Part shown: in pieces, positions 36,432 through 45,161 of the stretch
How the letters are laid out: each line of letters opens with the position of its first letter
How positions within the stretch are numbered: the first letter of the stretch is position 1
Assembly (NCBI RefSeq): GCF_003010955.1
Contig: NZ_PGGO01000010.1
Span: forward strand, 1-64,000
From: Phyllobacterium brassicacearum
GTDB taxonomy: Bacteria; Pseudomonadota; Alphaproteobacteria; Rhizobiales; Rhizobiaceae
Length of the DNA stretch: 64,000 bases
Direction of reading: 5' to 3'
Made by a program: the position numbers and the translations under genes
Notes under the pieces: model-generated
The model's database searches: none
What the model was told of the DNA's origin: nothing
The model's input: only the letters and a program-made list of their open reading frames with translations

Positions 36432-36498
36432 CAACAAGGGGCCATTCTATGCGTTACATCCGGCTTGTACCACACGAAAAACCATCAAACAATGGGTT

Positions 36499-36618
36499 AT
36501 ATACCAGACAATATCGCAATCAACAGTAAAAACGGCACCATAATGTCACACAATTAGGACTTGACATCAGATTTGTATGGGTCAATATCTCACTCTCGGA
36601 AAGTTGTATGGTCATATA
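36499..36618. promoter_or_regulatory. Repeated TTGTATGG elements, probable MocR operator and promoter
   Basis: Two direct copies of TTGTATGG(G)TCAATA / TTGTATGGTCATATA begin at 36573 and 36604, 31 bases apart, about three helical turns. A third related copy lies inverted at about 36499-36513 (TATACCAGACAAT). MocR regulators such as GabR bind direct repeats spaced by full helical turns, and GabR's element is ATACCA, which occurs in the inverted copy. TTGACA at 36561-36566 could be a -35 box. Operator function is inference. Confidence 0.55.
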
Positions 36619-36730
36619 AGTATGACGCAGCTCATTGGAGGAGTGGGATGCACCGTAAAGGTTCTTCGAGATGGGTCGCCGCCAATTCACATGGCGGCCG
36701 GCCAGACGTTTCCAAAGGTTGGATTGCGCA

Positions 36731-37867
36731 ATGACGGTCACGGTCCAGACAACCCGGCAGATGGATGCAACGGCGGCGAGCCGCCCGAACACAGAAGCCG
36801 AACGGTTTGTCGAATTCATTGATGTCGAGAAATCCTATGACGGCCGCACTTTTGCAGTCACACGGCTGAACATGCACGTTGCGAAAGGCGAGTTTCTTAC
36901 CCTGCTCGGCCCATCAGGATCAGGCAAGACAACAACACTCAATATGCTGGCAGGATTCGAACGGCCCACACATGGCAGCATTACGTTGAATGGACAGCCG
37001 GTTGACCGCCTTCCTCCCTATGAGCGCAATATTGGCATGGTCTTTCAGAACTACGCGCTCTTCCCGCACATGACAGTGGAGGAAAATGTCGCGTTTCCCC
37101 TATCGGTTCGCAAGTTCTCAAAGACTGAAACGACACAGCGCGTCCACAAGGCGCTCGATATGATCCAGCTTCGCAAGTTCGGTGATCGCCGGCCCGGACA
37201 ACTTTCGGGTGGTCAGCAGCAGCGCGTGGCGCTGGCGCGAGCGCTGGTGTTTGAGCCAAGCCTTGTCCTGATGGACGAGCCGCTTGGAGCACTCGACAAG
37301 AAACTGCGTGAGCACATGCAACTCGAGATCAAGCAGCTTCATTCCATGTTGGGTGTGACCATCGTCTACGTAACACATGACCAGAGCGAAGCATTGACAA
37401 TGTCGGATCGGGTCGCAGTGTTCAACAACGGCGGCATCGCCCAGATCGGCACACCAGACAGCCTGTACACCCAGCCTGCCAATCCCTTTGTGGCGAGTTT
37501 CATCGGAGAGAACAACACTCTGGAGGGGGTTGTCGACCACGTTTCTGGAACTGAATGCCAGGTGTCGTTGACAGGTGGCGGGCGCATTCGCGCCACCCCG
37601 ATTGATCTGGAGGGTCAGGGAACCGCCTGCCTGGTGGCATTGCGGCCCGAATGTATCCAGATCGCTCGCAGCGGCACAAACGACAACGCATTCGAGGCGA
37701 CCGTCGAAGGAAGAATTTACCTCGGTGACCATTTGCGGCTCCTGGCCCGACTTCAAAATGGCCAGCTGCTGACTGTCAAAGTCAGTCCCGAAACCATGAT
37801 GATCACTGGGGAGACAATTTCACTTGGCTGGTCGCAACGAGACTGCCGAGCATTTCCAACACAATAA
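36731..37867 (+). CDS. ABC importer ATP-binding protein (PotA-like)
   Basis: A 378-residue ABC ATPase. Walker A is LLGPSGSGKTTTL, the Q-loop NYALFPHMTVEEN, the signature LSGGQQQRVALARAL, Walker B LVLMDEPLGALD and the H-loop YVTHDQSEAL. A C-terminal TOBE domain (about residues 270-370) is typical of the spermidine/putrescine and Fe/thiamine group. ATG 36731 is chosen because the earlier frame has poor composition. It starts the operon ATPase, binding protein, permease, permease. Confidence 0.85.
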   Translation: MTVTVQTTRQMDATAASRPNTEAERFVEFIDVEKSYDGRTFAVTRLNMHVAKGEFLTLLGPSGSGKTTTLNMLAGFERPTHGSITLNGQPVDRLPPYERNIGMVFQNYALFPHMTVEENVAFPLSVRKFSKTETTQRVHKALDMIQLRKFGDRRPGQLSGGQQQRVALARALVFEPSLVLMDEPLGALDKKLREHMQLEIKQLHSMLGVTIVYVTHDQSEALTMSDRVAVFNNGGIAQIGTPDSLYTQPANPFVASFIGENNTLEGVVDHVSGTECQVSLTGGGRIRATPIDLEGQGTACLVALRPECIQIARSGTNDNAFEATVEGRIYLGDHLRLLARLQNGQLLTVKVSPETMMITGETISLGWSQRDCRAFPTQ

Positions 37868-37902
37868 ACGAAGCGTTTAGTCAAAAAACAAGAGAGGAAC
37901 AC

Positions 37903-38955
37903 ATGAAACGCCAATTTATCAAATTCGTCGCCCTGGCGACGGTGGCGGCAATCGCCATAACCAGTCGTCCGGTCCTGGCTGCCGAGGAACTTTCAATCAT
38001 GGCAAGCGGCGGCGCATGGCAGGACGCCCAGCGCAAGGCCTGGTTTGAGCCATTCACCGAGGAGACCGGGATCAAGATTGTCGAGCAGGAGTATCTCGGC
38101 GATCTGGGCAAGGTCAAAGCCATGGTCGATACGGGAAATGTCCCGATCGACCTCGTTACAGTAGAGACTGCCACGGTCCTGCAAGGTTGTGATGCCGGTA
38201 TCCTCGAACCACTTGATTACTCGAAGATTGCCGATCAATCGAAATTCATCGAAGGCTCTGCACTAAAATGCGGCGTCGGGCTCGACGCCTATGGCGATAT
38301 TCTTGCCTATGATCCGACCGTTCTCAAGGAGGCCCCTACTTCGGTTCTGGATATCTTCGATACAAAGAAGTTTCCCGGCAAGCGGGCAATGAGAAAATTC
38401 CCGGCGCAAAACCTCGAATGGGCACTGATGGCAGATGGTGTTCCATCAGATCAGGTTTACGAGGTCCTTGCTACGCCCGAAGGTGTTGATCGCGCCTTCA
38501 AGAAGCTCGATACCATCAAGAGCGATATCGTCTGGTGGGATGCCGGGGCACAACCTGCCCAACTACTTGCCTCACAGGAAGTCGTCATGACGACGGCATG
38601 GAATGGTCGCATCCAGAACGCGATCGATACGGATTCCAAGCCGTTCAAGATCGTATGGGACGGCCAGATCCTTGAATACGACATGATCAGCATTCCGAAA
38701 GGCGCCAAGAATCCCGATCTGGCTTATAAGTATCTGGCCTATATCAGCAAGCCTGAGAACAATGCCAAGCTTGCAAGCCATATCACCTACGGGCCAGTAC
38801 GGACGGACGCCACTGAGTTCGTCGCGGCAGACGCGCTACCGAAATTGCCGAATGCTCCTGAGCATATGAAGTCCTATCTCGTTGCGGACACCGAGTTCTG
38901 GGGCGACTATGGTGAGGATCTGGTCAAGCGCTTCAACGCCTGGCTGGCCCAATAG
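37903..38955 (+). CDS. Periplasmic substrate-binding protein (PotD-like)
   Basis: A 350-residue protein with a signal peptide (KFVALATVAAIAITSRPVLAAEE, cleavage after residue 26) and the bilobal family 1 solute-binding fold: LSIMASGGAWQDAQRKAWFEPF, VPIDLVTVETATVLQGCDAG, FPGKRAMRKFPAQNLEWAL and VVMTTAWNGRIQNA. Homologues bind polyamines or related amino compounds. The GAGAGGAAC ribosome-binding site lies just before the ATG. Together with DadA and MocR, an amino-acid-like ligand is likely. Confidence 0.83.
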   Translation: MKRQFIKFVALATVAAIAITSRPVLAAEELSIMASGGAWQDAQRKAWFEPFTEETGIKIVEQEYLGDLGKVKAMVDTGNVPIDLVTVETATVLQGCDAGILEPLDYSKIADQSKFIEGSALKCGVGLDAYGDILAYDPTVLKEAPTSVLDIFDTKKFPGKRAMRKFPAQNLEWALMADGVPSDQVYEVLATPEGVDRAFKKLDTIKSDIVWWDAGAQPAQLLASQEVVMTTAWNGRIQNAIDTDSKPFKIVWDGQILEYDMISIPKGAKNPDLAYKYLAYISKPENNAKLASHITYGPVRTDATEFVAADALPKLPNAPEHMKSYLVADTEFWGDYGEDLVKRFNAWLAQ

Positions 38956-38961
38956 AACGCC

Positions 38962-40239
38962 ATGTCCACGATCCAGCCCACCGGCATTGGTCAGGAACAG
39001 TTCATGCGAACTGCTCCTGACACAGCCGATGCCAAGTCGATAGCAGCAGCCATCCGGCGATCTCAGACACGCGAGCGGCTGCGGTCGTTCGGGCTTGCTA
39101 CTCCGCTCCTGGTGTTGTTGCTCCTCAGCTTTGGCATTCCAATCGCCATTCTCCTGTCGAGGGCGATTTACGATCCGACGATCGCCAATGCGTTGCCGAG
39201 AACCAGTGTCGCAATGCAAAGCTGGAGCGGAAACGGGATTCCTGACGATGAGACTTTCAACGCACTTGCGGCCGACTTGAAAGCCAATCAACAGCAGGGG
39301 AACATTTCGGAGTTTGCCAAGAGCCTCAACGCAAGACTCCCGGGTGCACGCAGCCAGATCCTCAAGACCGCCCGCGCACTCGACAAGGAAGGGGTGTCCG
39401 ATCCCGCATCGGTCGTTAAATCCGTTCCATTCTGGACCAGTCCCGCCACCTGGTCGACGATTGAGAATGGCCGGCATGCACTGACATCGTTCTATCTTCT
39501 AAGCGCCGTCGATCTTCGCTGGACCGCCGACGGCAGTCTCGAGCGGGTGCCCCCGGAACAGGCCATCTTTCTTCGCGTGTTTGCGCGGACCTTCCTTGTG
39601 GCTGCAACAGTGACACTGGCAACGCTAATTCTTGGATTTCCCCTCGCCTATCTGATTTCCAGCGTGCCAAAAACGGTAGGAGCGATCCTGATCATTGCCG
39701 TTCTGCTACCGTTCTGGACGTCAATCCTGGTGCGCACTGCTGCCTGGACCGTGCTGCTGCAGAAGTTCGGATTAGTCAATGATGTGCTTTTGTGGCTTGG
39801 CGTGACCGGCACGAGGCTCGACCTCATGTATAGTCGGGTCGGCCTGATCATCGCTATGACGCATATTCAGCTGCCGTTCACTCTCTTGCCAATCTACAGC
39901 GTCATGCGAACGATTCAGCCTTCGCAGATGCGGGCTGCCTATTCCCTCGGAGGCAGGCCTCTGACCTCGTTCCTCCGTGTCTATCTTCCACAGGTCGTTC
40001 CGGGGATCATGGCGGGTTGCCTGCTGACCTTCATCCTCTGCCTTGGCTATTATATTACGCCCGCACTCATTGGCGGCGCTGGCGACCAGCTTATCAGCAA
40101 TTTCATTGCCAATTACGTCAATGTCGAATTGAACTGGGAGATGGCCGCCGCGCTCAGCTTCATTCTGCTCGTCTTCACCATGGCGCTGTATGCGGTATTC
40201 GCCCGCGTGCTTGGCCTTGATCGCTTAAAGCCGGTGTAA
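38962..40239 (+). CDS. ABC importer permease (PotB-like)
   Basis: A 425-residue permease. The first membrane segment (LATPLLVLLLLSFGIPIAILLS, near residues 45-65) is followed by an unusually long periplasmic stretch of about 130 residues, then five membrane segments. The EAA-like loop is SLGGRPLTSFLRVYLPQVVPGIMAG. The long loop occurs in some rhizobial PotB homologues. It starts six bases after the binding-protein stop and is separated from the second permease by two bases. Confidence 0.83.
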   Translation: MSTIQPTGIGQEQFMRTAPDTADAKSIAAAIRRSQTRERLRSFGLATPLLVLLLLSFGIPIAILLSRAIYDPTIANALPRTSVAMQSWSGNGIPDDETFNALAADLKANQQQGNISEFAKSLNARLPGARSQILKTARALDKEGVSDPASVVKSVPFWTSPATWSTIENGRHALTSFYLLSAVDLRWTADGSLERVPPEQAIFLRVFARTFLVAATVTLATLILGFPLAYLISSVPKTVGAILIIAVLLPFWTSILVRTAAWTVLLQKFGLVNDVLLWLGVTGTRLDLMYSRVGLIIAMTHIQLPFTLLPIYSVMRTIQPSQMRAAYSLGGRPLTSFLRVYLPQVVPGIMAGCLLTFILCLGYYITPALIGGAGDQLISNFIANYVNVELNWEMAAALSFILLVFTMALYAVFARVLGLDRLKPV

Positions 40240-40241
40240 TC

Positions 40242-41069
40242 ATGCTCTTGTCTCCTTATCCAACGATTGGTGAAAGAATACGTGTCACGCTATTGTGGCT
40301 CTGGGGGGCTCTGGTCATTGCCTTCCTGATGGTGCCTATCCTCATTCCCGTGCCACTTTCGTTCAACAGCGGCGCCTTCTTCGTATTTCCGCTGGAAGGT
40401 TTTTCGACGCGTTGGTACGAGGTGGTTCTCGGCACCGATCGCTGGCAAACCGCTATCGGCAACAGCCTGATTATTGCATTTGGCACCACTGCACTCGCCA
40501 CAGCGCTTGGGACATTGACCGCGATCGCTCTGTCCAGCGAAAAATTTCCCGCACGGCGGATCGTGATGCCGCTTGTAATTTCGCCGTTGATCGTTCCGGT
40601 GGTCATAACGGCAGTGGGTTCCTACCTCTTTTACGCACGAGTGGGATTGGCCAGCACTTATGTCGGGATTATCCTCGCTCACACCGCGCTCGCCAGTCCC
40701 TTTGTGGTCGTCACAGTCGGAGCGAGTCTGACCGGGTTTGATCGCAATCTCATGCGTGCAGCTTCGATTTCCGGCGCCAAACCGGTCGTCGCCTTTTACC
40801 GGATCATGCTGCCCCTGATACTGCCGGGTGTCTTGTCGGGAGCAGCTTTCGCTTTCGTCACATCGTTTGACGAAGTCGTCGTTGCCCAATTCCTGGCCAG
40901 CGCCAACCAGAGGACAATGCCGCTCGAGATGTTTATTGGCTTGCGCGAGAGGCTCAGTCCGGCAATTACCGCAGCAGCAACGCTAATGATGCTGCTCTCG
41001 ATTATCCTCCTCGTTGTGGCCAATATTCTTACCCGGCGAAGTGTCCGAAAATCAAAGCCGACCGAGTAA
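40242..41069 (+). CDS. ABC importer permease (PotC-like)
   Basis: A 275-residue permease with six membrane segments, starting with LLWLWGALVIAFLMVPILIPVPLSF. The EAA loop reads AASISGAKPVVAFYRIMLPLILPGVLSGAAF, which contacts the ATPase. It completes the importer: ATPase, binding protein, two permeases. It starts two bases after the previous gene. The substrate is not determined by the sequence. Confidence 0.85.
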   Translation: MLLSPYPTIGERIRVTLLWLWGALVIAFLMVPILIPVPLSFNSGAFFVFPLEGFSTRWYEVVLGTDRWQTAIGNSLIIAFGTTALATALGTLTAIALSSEKFPARRIVMPLVISPLIVPVVITAVGSYLFYARVGLASTYVGIILAHTALASPFVVVTVGASLTGFDRNLMRAASISGAKPVVAFYRIMLPLILPGVLSGAAFAFVTSFDEVVVAQFLASANQRTMPLEMFIGLRERLSPAITAAATLMMLLSIILLVVANILTRRSVRKSKPTE

Positions 41070-41264
41070 CGTCAGAGATACAAAGGCAAAAGATGGGTGC
41101 GCACCGTCGATCTCTTGTGGATCCGGGCTAGCCTCGCTCGAACCGTCACTCAATGTTCACCGAAAGGCCGTAATCAAGCACTTGGCAGCACGCCGTACAG
41201 AAAGTGTTAATTGCTTTTGCGCGAGTGTGGAGGTCCGCACCAAGAAAGTCTGTAGGGCCTCAAT

Positions 41265-42362
41265 ATGTCCGATATCCGTCCGCGTAGTCTGCCTGCCATG
41301 AAGACGCGCCGTATAGCCGATCTGGTGGCGGAGGTCGTCTCGTTGATCAAGCAGCTCCGCGACGGCGGCGCCATCGGGCGTATGAAGGCAGAACTGGCGG
41401 CAAAGGAAGCTCATATCCGCGAGCAGACCGCTGAACTCGCGCATAGCAGGAAGATTTTCGATCGATCCTCAGCCGCCGCCAGAATCGGTGTGTGGGAATG
41501 TAGCTTGCCCAGTGAGACACTGCAGTGGACGGATGTGGTCTACGACATCTTTGACCTCCCACGGGGATCACCTCTCGATCGGTCTGAGATCGTCCGATAT
41601 TACTCAGAGGATTCCTCGAAAGAGCTTCATATGCGGCGAAGCAAGGCACTTGAGGAGCGCAGCGGATTCAGCATGGATGCTGAGATCATAACCCCAAAGG
41701 GCAATCGCCGATGGATGCGGCTGACCGCCACCGTCGAATGCGAAGAGGGCATCCCCGTCCGCATCTTTGGCATGAAGCAGGATATCACGGAGCAGAAAAT
41801 CCTGCTGGACCGGACACGCTATCTGGCGGAATTCGACATAATGACCGGACTGGCCAATCGAGGCCAATTCCAATCCAGGCTATCGGATCTGTGCAAGTAT
41901 CAAGCCGGGCGGACTTCGCCGGGAGCTCTTCTTCTCGTCGATCTTGATGGATTCAAAAAGGTTAACGACAGCTTGGGGCATGCAGTTGGCGATGAGTGTC
42001 TGAAGGAAGCCGCACACCGCCTGAGGGACGTTTGTGCCGGGGCGGAGATCGTCGCAAGGATCGGGGGCGACGAATTCGCTGTTTTCCTCGGATCTCATTT
42101 TGACGGCAACGCAATTGCCACTCTCGCCCGTGAGATCGTCGAAGCGCTCAGCAGACCTATCGATTATTGCGGTCAATCACTCAAGCTCGGAGCCTCGGTG
42201 GGGATCGCACTGACAACAGATACCGGCACGCCGTCCGAACTCTTCAAGAAGGCCGACGCCGCGCTCTATGCGGCCAAGGCTGCCGGGCGAAACACGTTTC
42301 AGATATTCGGGCCTGACCATTCCACCAGCGCTGTCACGCAAGCGCTATCGCCACTCATTTAA
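41265..42362 (+). CDS. PAS-GGDEF diguanylate cyclase
   Basis: A 365-residue soluble protein. An N-terminal coiled coil (about residues 15-65) precedes a PAS domain with a C-terminal PAC motif (GFSMDAEIITPKGNRRWMRL, then IFGMKQDITEQK). The GGDEF domain (about residues 185-350) has DIMTGLANRGQF, LLVDLDGFKKVNDSLGHAVGD and an intact RIGGDEFAVF catalytic loop. It makes cyclic di-GMP from two GTP; the signal for the PAS domain is unknown. No I-site RxxD is evident before GGDEF. No transmembrane segment is seen. Confidence 0.87.
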   Translation: MSDIRPRSLPAMKTRRIADLVAEVVSLIKQLRDGGAIGRMKAELAAKEAHIREQTAELAHSRKIFDRSSAAARIGVWECSLPSETLQWTDVVYDIFDLPRGSPLDRSEIVRYYSEDSSKELHMRRSKALEERSGFSMDAEIITPKGNRRWMRLTATVECEEGIPVRIFGMKQDITEQKILLDRTRYLAEFDIMTGLANRGQFQSRLSDLCKYQAGRTSPGALLLVDLDGFKKVNDSLGHAVGDECLKEAAHRLRDVCAGAEIVARIGGDEFAVFLGSHFDGNAIATLAREIVEALSRPIDYCGQSLKLGASVGIALTTDTGTPSELFKKADAALYAAKAAGRNTFQIFGPDHSTSAVTQALSPLI

Positions 42363-42421
42363 CGCACGGTACGGGTTAAGCCGATTGGCTCAGCAGGCTT
42401 GACCGCGTCGTCGGGCAGTCA

Positions 42422-45118
42422 TTAGGACGTAACGCCGCCGTGCAATTCTGAAACCAGTGTCACCACAGGAAACTCCCGAAGGACCTCTGCAAGGGGAAGC
42501 CTACTCTGGAGCGTGAACGCCTTGTCCGTCATGACATGCCGGAATGTCAAACCCCTGAGTTCTCCGGGTACCAGCAGGGATGTTTTCTCCCACTCCGGGA
42601 GAGGCAAGAAGGGTCTGTTGAACGGCTTCAACATGTCAAAGCAGAGTCTGGGTACCGCAATCATCGCATATTGGTCTTCGAATTTGCGATAGAAAGCGAC
42701 AATATGATCGGCTTGCTCGCCAGAGGCTTTAAGAGGAATGTACGCTCCCTCAGAAAAGAGTGCGTGCCTTGCTTGACGAGCTTGAAGATGGGATTTCACC
42801 AGTCGTTGCTTCACCCCTCCGGACTCCCAGTCTTCCAGAAGCAGATCGAGCGGTGATTGCTCAGCATTGGCAAGCTGATTCTTCAAGTCTTCGAAGTTGA
42901 CCGAACGGCGGCCCAATGATGGGGAAACGAACAAATCCCATGCCTCAGCCCCGCTATAGATCACTGGCACGCCGGGAACGGTGAGCTTTAACACAGTCTG
43001 GGCAAAACTGTTGAGCGCGCCGGCCAGCCAGAATGGTTTCATCGTTTCCACAAAATCGGAAAGGAAACTTTTAGCCGCCAACAACCGGTCGAGATAATTT
43101 ATGACGGCCTGCTCGTAAGGTTTGTTAACGCCAGTCCAGAAGGATTGTTTCTCGGATTCGCGGATTGCACGCACCATGAATGCAACCAGTTCCTCTCGGA
43201 GAGAAGCGATCCCGGTGTCGTCGTCAAGGCGCAATGCTACCGGCCAGATCGCGGCCAGCGTTTGATAGATCAACCATTCCGTCTTCGGATCGGGAACGAC
43301 CACATCCTCGATCATCGCGAGGTTGCAAGCCTGGCGCTGCCGCCATCCATCGACTGCCCTCGCCCAGGAACCTGGCGCCTCCGATAATGCCAATAAACGC
43401 ATTCGAGCGTCTTCCCCGAACTTGGTTGCATGGGAAAACGTAGTGGACAGCAGGCCGGATGGCACTGCCGAGGCCCTCTCGATCATCTTTTCATGAAAGG
43501 CTTCTATCGGATCGAGGGTCGGACTCGAATTCAGCATCAGTTCGTCGAGGGCGATTGGACCGCGAGCATAGCGGTACGATTTCTGAATTGCTTGAGCCAT
43601 CACAGCTGCTGTCAGCTGCTGGAAACGGACTCTGAATGAACTGGCTGTTTCGGGGTGGGAGTGTGCATCTTCCGCTCCGAGCACACGTGCAATAAACGCT
43701 TGTGTCTCTGTCATATCGACTGTTTGACCGTCGCGCCCGGCCAATTGCATTACCGTACGCTGAAGCGTGTCACGGTAGAATGCTGGTAAAGTGCCATCTT
43801 TCAGATACGTGCGATAAATGGGCAACTCCACGATCAGTTCTGCGATGGCCCGGCGCAACAAGAACTCCTCGGCGTGAGGAGGCCTGAGCTTGGCCAAAAG
43901 CCTTACCAATGTTTCCAGCTCATCCGGGAAGGTGCGATGCAGAATGTTGGATTTCGCATGGCGGTAGTCACCGGATTGATCTGATCTCGGTTCCAATTCG
44001 TGCTCATACTTGTGCTCGAGTTTTGACAGCCCGGCATGATCAACGAAGAGGTCTGCCGCAGTGGAGATAAACTCGTAACCAGCGGTGCCATTTACCCTCC
44101 AGTCCTCACTGTATTTCTCGCCACCCAGCAAGATCTTGTCAGTGACTACGAAGGCATCCTCACCAATCTCCTCACGCAGCCGCCCGGTGTATTCCGCAGG
44201 GTCCGCCAGTCCATCTATGTCATTAACCCGAAACCCTCGCACCTGGGTCCTGTCCAGGAGTGAAAGCGGCACGTCGTGGAAATCCCCGAAAACATCGGGA
44301 TCTTCGATTCGTAGCCCGACGGTAAGTTTTGAACCGGCGGAATGCCGGTAGTTGATTGGTTCCGATGCTCCCTCAGATTCCACCAGCGTCCAATGTTGCA
44401 AGGACATCAGTGCGGTCACCTCTCCCGGATCGCTGGCAATTGCGTTGAGGGCAGATGCGATGTCGAGTCGGTCCGCAATGTCTGCGCGGGCGAAAGCAGC
44501 TAACAGATCGGTGTGAAAGCTGGTGGATGTTGACGGCGTTGCTTCACTGGCTGCCTCGTTGGATTGCATGGCGGTTCTGTTACGGACGCTCTGAAGGGCC
44601 ATGCGATAGCTGGATGGCGCAAGCGGGTAGAATTGGCCTCCATAACTCATGACCAAACTTGCGTTCTTCCGATCAAAGGAAATCTGAATTTTACCGGCAT
44701 CGACTTCCTCGTTAATCGGTCGATCGAGAACAGGAAGTGTGATCGGCCTTGCCCAATCGATATCAAAGTGATTGGCATAGGTTGCACTGACGCCCCATTC
44801 GAGTACATCGAACCACCACGCATTCTCATGCGTTGCCGACATCTGATTTGGATTGAGATCGACGATCAGGTGCATCCCGGCGCTGGCCAGCTCGGAATCC
44901 AGCTGGACGAAACCGCTTTCGGCTCCCAATTGCCGGTCCAACTCGGTAGGGTCTGTCGCTGTCAGTATACCCTCACCTATTTGTGCCGATCGAAACGGCG
45001 ACGAGACACTGACAGCATCGATACCCAAGTCCTTCAGGTACGAAATGGCATTCGCCGCCTCCTGGAATGTGGTGCCATTGCGTAGCTGGATTCGATAGGC
45101 TGAATTGGGGATGTACAT
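42422..45118 (-). CDS. TreY-like maltooligosyltrehalose synthase homologue, catalytic residues lost
   Basis: An 898-residue GH13 protein collinear with TreY: YRIQLRNGTTFQEAANAISYLKDLG, WWFDVLEWGVSATYANHFDIDW, GTAGYEF, RMRLLALSE, and the C-terminal VPGVPVIYSGAEAWDL. The active-site signatures are altered. The nucleophile Asp of the GxRxDHIDGL motif is Asn299 (GFRVNDIDGL); the acid/base Glu of VEKIL is Asp327 (VTDKIL); the third Asp of HDTKRGED is Ala564 (HATKFGED). Region I NH is NQ. The reading frame is full length, so the protein is conserved as something other than an ordinary synthase, perhaps a binding or regulatory partner. It precedes otsA's 3' end by 43 bases on the same strand; treZ is absent. 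Confidence 0.82.
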   Translation of the reverse strand: MYIPNSAYRIQLRNGTTFQEAANAISYLKDLGIDAVSVSSPFRSAQIGEGILTATDPTELDRQLGAESGFVQLDSELASAGMHLIVDLNPNQMSATHENAWWFDVLEWGVSATYANHFDIDWARPITLPVLDRPINEEVDAGKIQISFDRKNASLVMSYGGQFYPLAPSSYRMALQSVRNRTAMQSNEAASEATPSTSTSFHTDLLAAFARADIADRLDIASALNAIASDPGEVTALMSLQHWTLVESEGASEPINYRHSAGSKLTVGLRIEDPDVFGDFHDVPLSLLDRTQVRGFRVNDIDGLADPAEYTGRLREEIGEDAFVVTDKILLGGEKYSEDWRVNGTAGYEFISTAADLFVDHAGLSKLEHKYEHELEPRSDQSGDYRHAKSNILHRTFPDELETLVRLLAKLRPPHAEEFLLRRAIAELIVELPIYRTYLKDGTLPAFYRDTLQRTVMQLAGRDGQTVDMTETQAFIARVLGAEDAHSHPETASSFRVRFQQLTAAVMAQAIQKSYRYARGPIALDELMLNSSPTLDPIEAFHEKMIERASAVPSGLLSTTFSHATKFGEDARMRLLALSEAPGSWARAVDGWRQRQACNLAMIEDVVVPDPKTEWLIYQTLAAIWPVALRLDDDTGIASLREELVAFMVRAIRESEKQSFWTGVNKPYEQAVINYLDRLLAAKSFLSDFVETMKPFWLAGALNSFAQTVLKLTVPGVPVIYSGAEAWDLFVSPSLGRRSVNFEDLKNQLANAEQSPLDLLLEDWESGGVKQRLVKSHLQARQARHALFSEGAYIPLKASGEQADHIVAFYRKFEDQYAMIAVPRLCFDMLKPFNRPFLPLPEWEKTSLLVPGELRGLTFRHVMTDKAFTLQSRLPLAEVLREFPVVTLVSELHGGVTS

Positions 45119-45161
45119 ACTTCCACTCGAGTTGGTTGTTGTTTCAGAACATCATGCGTTT

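Noticed and set aside
40290-40889. 199-codon minus-strand frame opposite the PotC-like permease
   Set aside because: His- and Asp-rich translation without motifs, antisense to a permease with a clear EAA loop.
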